From: Aureococcus anophagefferens
Taxonomy: Eukaryota > Sar > Pelagophyceae > Pelagomonadales > Pelagomonadaceae
Assembly (NCBI RefSeq): GCF_000186865.1
Contig: NW_008705583.1
Coordinates: 502,412-566,411 of the forward strand
DNA: 64,000 nt
Reading direction: 5' to 3'
Positions within the stretch are counted from its first letter, which is position 1, and every line of letters begins with the position of its first letter. Both the position numbers and the translations under genes were made by a program. The notes under the pieces were generated by a model. It was not told the origin of the DNA. It saw only the letters and a program-made list of their open reading frames with translations, and did no database searches. Shown piece after piece: positions 59,981 through 64,000 of the stretch.

Positions 59981-60934
59981 ATGGACGCCGCCGACCGGTT
60001 GGACCGGGCCCAGAACGCGAGCGAGGTCGCGCAGCAGCTCTGCGCCCTGGGTTCCTTCGAGCTCGCCTCCTTCCTCGAGGCCGCGGGCGTCACCTCCGGC
60101 GCCGAGCTGCTGTCGCGCCTGCGCGTGCCGAAGCGCGACGGCGTCGAGTCGCGGCGGAGCCGCCTCGAGGCGGCGCTGTCGAAGATCGACGGCAAGCTCG
60201 GCGCCCTGGCGGCGCAGAAGGACGAGCTCGAGGCCTTCGGCGGCGACGAGGCGCGCTACGAGGCCGTGCTCCTGGACGAGAAGGTCAAGGAGCTCCGCGC
60301 GCACGCGGGCCGGCTCCGGGACCTCCAGAAGGTGCTGCTGCTGCCCGGCGGCGGCGCGAGCCCCCACTTCAAGGCGACGAAGACGAGCGCCATCGACTTC
60401 TCGGCCGCGCGCGCGGTCACCGTCGCGCTGCCGTCGGCGGCGAAGCCCGCGCCGCTCCGGGGCTCCGCGTCGGCGTCGGCCGTGTCCTGGCGCGCGCCGG
60501 GTGCCGAGGAGGAGGCCGCGCCGCGGCCGAAGACGCTCCAGGCCGTCTACGACATGTTCTGCGGCTACTGGCGGCAGACGACGATGACGAACCTCGCGTT
60601 CGTCAAGTTCTGCCGCGACACGAAGCTCAACGACGCCAAGTTCGTCAAGGCCGGCATCGACCTCATCTGGACGCGCTGCGCGAAGAAGGAGAAGAAGGTC
60701 AAGTTCGAGGTCTTCCAGCTCATGCTCGACGAGATCGCGGCGACGAAGGGCACGTCGCGCGAGGTCCTCGACGACTACATCCTCCGCAACGCCAAGGTCG
60801 TCGTCCAGGGCACGCGCGGCTCGTCGAAATTCTACGACGACAAGTCGAACTGGACCGGCGTCGCCAAGAAGGGCGGGCCGTCGACGAACGACCCCAAGCT
60901 GAGCCTCGCGACCATGACGAACACGGGCCGATGA
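59981..60934 (+). CDS. p25-alpha/TPPP family microtubule-associated protein
   Basis: 317 residues from ATG 59981 (MDAADRLDRAQNASEV). The N-terminal ~130 residues are helical (RLEAALSKIDGKLGALAAQ) and unlike animal TPPP. The p25-alpha domain spans ~185-315: AVYDMFCGYWRQTTMTNLAF, VKFCRDTKLNDAKFVKAGID, LIWTRCAKKEKKVKFEVFQ and LMLDEIAATKG, followed by the C-terminal SSKFYDDKSNWTGVAKKGGP (the F-Y/T-D-D-x-S-x-W-T-G-x-H/A-K-x-G signature). TPPP proteins bundle and stabilise microtubules, and their orthologues are retained in flagellated organisms. It sits in the same window as axonemal dynein, though 40 kb away. No intron. Confidence 0.88.
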   Translation: MDAADRLDRAQNASEVAQQLCALGSFELASFLEAAGVTSGAELLSRLRVPKRDGVESRRSRLEAALSKIDGKLGALAAQKDELEAFGGDEARYEAVLLDEKVKELRAHAGRLRDLQKVLLLPGGGASPHFKATKTSAIDFSAARAVTVALPSAAKPAPLRGSASASAVSWRAPGAEEEAAPRPKTLQAVYDMFCGYWRQTTMTNLAFVKFCRDTKLNDAKFVKAGIDLIWTRCAKKEKKVKFEVFQLMLDEIAATKGTSREVLDDYILRNAKVVVQGTRGSSKFYDDKSNWTGVAKKGGPSTNDPKLSLATMTNTGR

Positions 60935-60991
60935 GTCCGCTGGGTTGCGCGGGCGCCCGTTCGAGTAAAACTCCCGTGTGGTACCAGGTGC

Positions 60992-62362
60992 TTATGCCGC
61001 CGCCTCGCGCGGGACCCGGGTCCAGAGCGCGACGCTCCCCGAGCGGCCCTGGGCCACGGCGACGGCGTCGTCGATGAGCACGAACTTGAAGAAGGGCAGG
61101 TCGCGGAAGGGGACGTCGTCGAAGGGCACGGGGTCCTCGAGGTCCTGCGCCGTCTCGAAGGGGCCGACCTTGAACGTCGCGACGTCGGGACGGAAGGCGC
61201 AAATCGCGCGCTTGCTCCAGCGGAACGGGCCGCGGACCGTCGTCTGAAAAACATCGCTCCCGAGCAACGAAAACACTCCGTTTTCGTTGTCGAGGTTCTC
61301 GTTGTCGAAGCGCTGAATCGCGGAGACGAAGGAGTCCACGTACGCGCCGTCGGCCCACGGCGCGAGCCGCCGCCACCAGGGGTTCTCGCCCTTTCGCGCC
61401 GCGACGACGGCGGCCTTGTCGGCGACGTACGCCAGCTGCCAGCGATTTCCCGGCGCGCCGCCGCCGCCGAGGGCCTCGAGCATGGCGTCAGGTGAAGGCC
61501 CGGCCCGGAGCCGCTGCGCGGCGACGATCGCTTCGAGGACCCTCCCCGGCGGCGGGCGGTCCTCGCCGGCGACGCGGCGCAGCGTCGCGATGGGGTCGCC
61601 GTAGCGCGCGGCGTCTCGCAGGCGCAGGCGTTCGACGGCGCGGAGGCGCCCGCGGAAGGGAGAAGGGACGTAGTCGCTCCGCGGACCGTCCCTCCGCTCG
61701 TCGATGCTCGGGAGGAGCAAGGGCGTGAGCGGGAACGTGGAGAACGCGAGCGCCAGGAACCGCCCCCACACAGCCCACGAGTCCTCTTCGGAGATCAGCG
61801 TGCCGCGCCGGATGTCGCGCGCGGCGAGCGACGCGCCGTCGCGGAAGAACTTGACGCTCTCCTCCGCGTCGCGGGGAGTGCCCTCGTCCGCGCGGAATTC
61901 GCTGCCGCCCGCGAGCCGGCGCATCGCGCCGCGCCGCGCCGCCGAGAAGGACGATGGCACGTAGGTGTCCTGCGCCGTGTCCTCCAGCGCTTCGTCGATG
62001 AGCGGCAGGAGGAGGGGCGTCCAGGGGAACGTCGCGGCCGCGAGCACCGCGAACCCGCCGGCCGCGCGCGCCTCGCGCAAGCGCCAGCGCTGGACGCGCG
62101 TCGCGTCGCGGGCCGTGGCGGCGGCGCCGTCCTGCCAAAATCGTGTCACGTCCTCCACCGTCTCGGGCGTGAGCTTTGACACGAACAGGTCGCCGGTGGC
62201 AGCGCCGAACTCGCCAAGCGCGCCGAGGCTCCGCTCGCTGGCGACGTTTTTTATGCTCGCGATGACGCGCGATTCGACGTCCGGTGCCGGCGCCAACGCG
62301 CGCACATTGGTCACTAGCAAGAGGCAGCACAGCAGCATCGCGGGTCGGGACCGGCGCCACAT
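60992..62362 (-). CDS. Plastid-type protein: two LETM1-like repeats plus fibrillin/PAP-like domain
   Basis: 456 residues from ATG 62362 (MWRRSRPAMLLCCLLLVTNV, then RALAPAPD, an ASAFAP-like heterokont plastid leader); an ATG at 62398 would add 12 residues. Residues ~74-150 and ~166-245 are tandem homologous units: FAVLAAATFPWTPLLLPLID with YVPSSF, and FLALAFSTFPLTPLLLPSID with YVPSPF. The F-P-x-T-P-L-L-L-P and P-S-x-F blocks resemble the LETM1 ribosome-binding region. The C-terminus (~300-450) is a PAP/fibrillin-like beta barrel (NRWQLAYVADKAAVVAARKG, FRWSKRAICAFRPD, FFKFVLIDDAVAVAQGR). Likely plastid thylakoid or plastoglobule role. The two-domain combination is unusual. Confidence 0.75.
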   Translation of the reverse strand: MWRRSRPAMLLCCLLLVTNVRALAPAPDVESRVIASIKNVASERSLGALGEFGAATGDLFVSKLTPETVEDVTRFWQDGAAATARDATRVQRWRLREARAAGGFAVLAAATFPWTPLLLPLIDEALEDTAQDTYVPSSFSAARRGAMRRLAGGSEFRADEGTPRDAEESVKFFRDGASLAARDIRRGTLISEEDSWAVWGRFLALAFSTFPLTPLLLPSIDERRDGPRSDYVPSPFRGRLRAVERLRLRDAARYGDPIATLRRVAGEDRPPPGRVLEAIVAAQRLRAGPSPDAMLEALGGGGAPGNRWQLAYVADKAAVVAARKGENPWWRRLAPWADGAYVDSFVSAIQRFDNENLDNENGVFSLLGSDVFQTTVRGPFRWSKRAICAFRPDVATFKVGPFETAQDLEDPVPFDDVPFRDLPFFKFVLIDDAVAVAQGRSGSVALWTRVPREAAA

Positions 62363-62398
62363 CACCAGCTCGATCGGTCCAGGCTTGCATGGCAACAT

Positions 62399-63335
62399 GC
62401 CTTTTTTTGTTGAAGTTGCAGTGCCGGCCTCGTCCGCCGCCTCGAAGCGGCGCACGAGGCCCCGGCCCGTCGCGTGCGCGGCCATCATGTGATGGCTGCC
62501 CCGGATGTCGACGACGAGCAAGACGAAATGGCCGCGTCGCCGCGCTCGTGGCGACGCTCGGCGCGGGCGGCGTCGCCGGCGATCATACGCGGTCCGTCGA
62601 GAATCCGTTATAAGCATTTGTTAAATTGAAGTTGACTTGAAGTGTGATGTGATGTTGAATTGAATGTGAGTTGAAGTTGACTTGAAGTGTGATGTGATGT
62701 TGAGTTGAATGTGAGTTGAAGTTGACTTGAAGTGTGATGTGATGTTGACCTTTTCTTAGTCATGAATTGTTATAAACCGAAGTGACCCCTGTAAGTACTT
62801 CTCCAATACATTCTTTGACATTCAGACAGATGTTATCCGATTGCCGGCCCCGCGCGGTCCGCGTCGCCCTCGGCGCGCTCTTTGCCGTCGAAGCGCCGGC
62901 GCCGTGGCGCCGGCGAGGGCGCGTCTCGGCGTCGTCGACGACGCCCTGGTCGCGCGAGAACGGCGTAGGCGGCTGCGTCGACCGCGACCGGCCGCGGCGA
63001 GCACCCCCGGCCGTGCCCTTGTTGCCCTTGTTGCCCTTGTTGCAGCGAGCGTCAGCGAGATTTCGTTCAACGTCTGGCCATCTGTTTGACCTTCCACGCT
63101 CACCGCACACTCGCACGCGTCATACTCACACCTCGTACCTCTCTCGTAGCCTCCCGGCGTCCCAACAAGTCCCCCCCCCCCCAAAAGCCCCGCTTTTTAC
63201 GACCCCTTTTCGCTCCGCCCACGCCATCCCAAAAAAAAACGTTCCCCACGACCGCGATCGCGCCCGTCCGCCCCCGGGGGGAGGCGTCACCCCCCGAAGC
63301 GCGGTCGTCGTCGCCCCGGGGGGCGGCGGTGGCCC
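62399..63335. other. Gene-poor stretch before the minisatellite
   Basis: It contains the 45-bp tandem repeat (62626-62748), an AT-rich spacer (62750-62830), a 9-bp triplet repeat around 63015-63042 (cccttgttg), a C-run near 63170-63182 and an A-run near 63231. Frames here are short and Arg rich, and no gene is supported. Confidence 0.6.
62626..62748 (+). repeat. 45-bp tandem repeat, about 2.7 copies
   Basis: Units at 62626-62670, 62671-62715 and 62716-62748 begin ttgaagttgacttgaagtgt and continue gatgtgatgttga. They are AT rich and nearly identical, with the third partial. Confidence 0.92.
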
Positions 63336-64000
63336 GCCGGCGGCGTGGTCCGCGTCGGGCACCTCGACGACGGCGAAGAGCGACTCGCTCTTGCGCGGCG
63401 CGGCCGGCGGCCGGCGCGCCGGGACCCGCTCCGCTACGTCTTCGAGTCCTCGGTGCACGCCAAGCGCATGGAAGCCCGGCCTCCCACCTCGCGGCCCGCC
63501 GGCGGCGTGGTCCGCGGCGGGCACCTCGACGACGGCGAAGAGCGACTCGCTCTTGCGCGGCGCGGCCGGCGGCCGGCGCGCCGGGACCCGCTCCGCTACG
63601 TCTTCGAGTCCTCGGTGCACGCCAAGCGCATGGAAGCCCGGCCTCCCACCTCGCGGCCCGCCGGCGGCGTGGTCCGCGGCGGGCACCTCGACGACGGCGA
63701 AGAGCGACTCGCTCTTGCGCGGCGCGGCCGGCGGCCGGCGCGCCGGGACCCGCTCCGCTACGTCTTCGAGTCCTCGGTGCACGCCAAGCGCATGGAAGCC
63801 CGGCCTCCCACCTCGCGGCCCGCCGGCGGCGTGGTCCGCGGCGGGCACCTCGACGACGGCGAAGAGCGACTCGCTCTTGCGCGGCGCGGCCGGCGGCAGG
63901 CGCGCCGGGACCCGCTCCGCTACGTCTTCGAGTCCTCGGTGCACGCCAAGCGCAGGAAGCCCGGCCTCCCACCTCGCGGCCCGCCGGCGGCGTGTCCGCG
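63336..64000. repeat. 162-bp minisatellite, four or more copies, open in both directions
   Basis: The anchor ggcggcgtgg occurs at 63339, 63501, 63663 and 63825 (exact 162-bp steps) and again at 63986 after a one-base loss. Units are almost identical, including a change cgg to cag near 63898. Since 162 is divisible by three, several frames stay open. On minus a unit includes PRKSESLFAVVEVPAADHAA; on plus it includes LRYVFESSVHAKRMEARPP. The array continues past the window. Confidence 0.92.

Noticed and set aside
63336..64000. CRISPR-like array at the right edge
   Set aside because: The unit is 162 bp with no unique spacers and the genome is eukaryotic; a minisatellite explains it.
1..64000. 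tRNA, rRNA or other structured RNA genes, insertion sequences and integrated virus genes
   Set aside because: By eye I found no cloverleaf with conserved A/B boxes, rRNA core sequence, transposase or capsid-type protein. A tRNAscan and profile search would be needed to exclude them.

Overview
The window is eukaryotic nuclear DNA. Several genes carry short spliceosomal introns, there are no operons or Shine-Dalgarno sites, and the products include an axonemal dynein heavy chain, a SAGA Tudor subunit, a VPS26-type retromer protein and p25-alpha. GC content is very high, third codon positions are almost always G or C, genes are packed with gaps of roughly 30-500 bp, and several proteins begin with a secretory-type leader. 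Two of these are likely plastid proteins with an ALAP-type leader. Together this suggests a compact, GC-rich heterokont alga, possibly a pelagophyte. That placement is inference, because no rRNA or organelle marker is present.

Layout. 1-6.5 kb: a 3'-truncated TDP1-like gene with a RanBP2 zinc finger and UIM-like helices, a PH-like C-terminal protein, a coiled-coil protein, a small two-TM protein, a WW-domain protein and an EF-hand-like protein. 6.7-19.4 kb: one axonemal dynein heavy chain of 4183 codons plus stop, in four exons. 19.4-27.4 kb: a bacterial-type zinc-cluster protein, a frameshifted alpha/beta hydrolase, a coiled-coil protein, a tyrosinase-like copper protein, a secretory SET-domain protein, an orphan and a 7-TM protein. 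27.9-43.9 kb: a membrane coiled-coil protein divergent from an SGF29-like protein, a multi-TM protein, a CPPED1-like phosphatase, a plastid-type sugar porter, an LRR-PAQR fusion, a DD-motif membrane transporter, two low-GC repeat proteins flanking a secreted esterase and an AtuA-like enzyme. 44.2-50.4 kb: a giant multi-glycosyltransferase and a flavin monooxygenase-like protein. 50.7-62.4 kb: a VPS26-like protein, an orphan, a 2OG-Fe(II) oxygenase, an F-box-like protein, a glycosyltransferase-sulfotransferase fusion, p25-alpha, and a plastid protein with duplicated LETM1-like units plus a fibrillin-like domain. 62.6-64 kb: a 45-bp tandem repeat and a 162-bp minisatellite that runs off the window.

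The most notable pattern is in the introns. Five well-supported introns in four genes start with GC instead of GT, all with a GCGCG donor, and several share a CGCGTC/GGCGTC block about 10 nt inside. Reading frame, total length divisible by three and domain continuity all support these junctions. Functionally the genes are mostly independent. Two themes recur: flagellar or microtubule proteins (dynein, p25-alpha) and the secretory pathway or cell surface (two large glycosyltransferase fusions, a tyrosinase, an esterase and a 2OG oxygenase).
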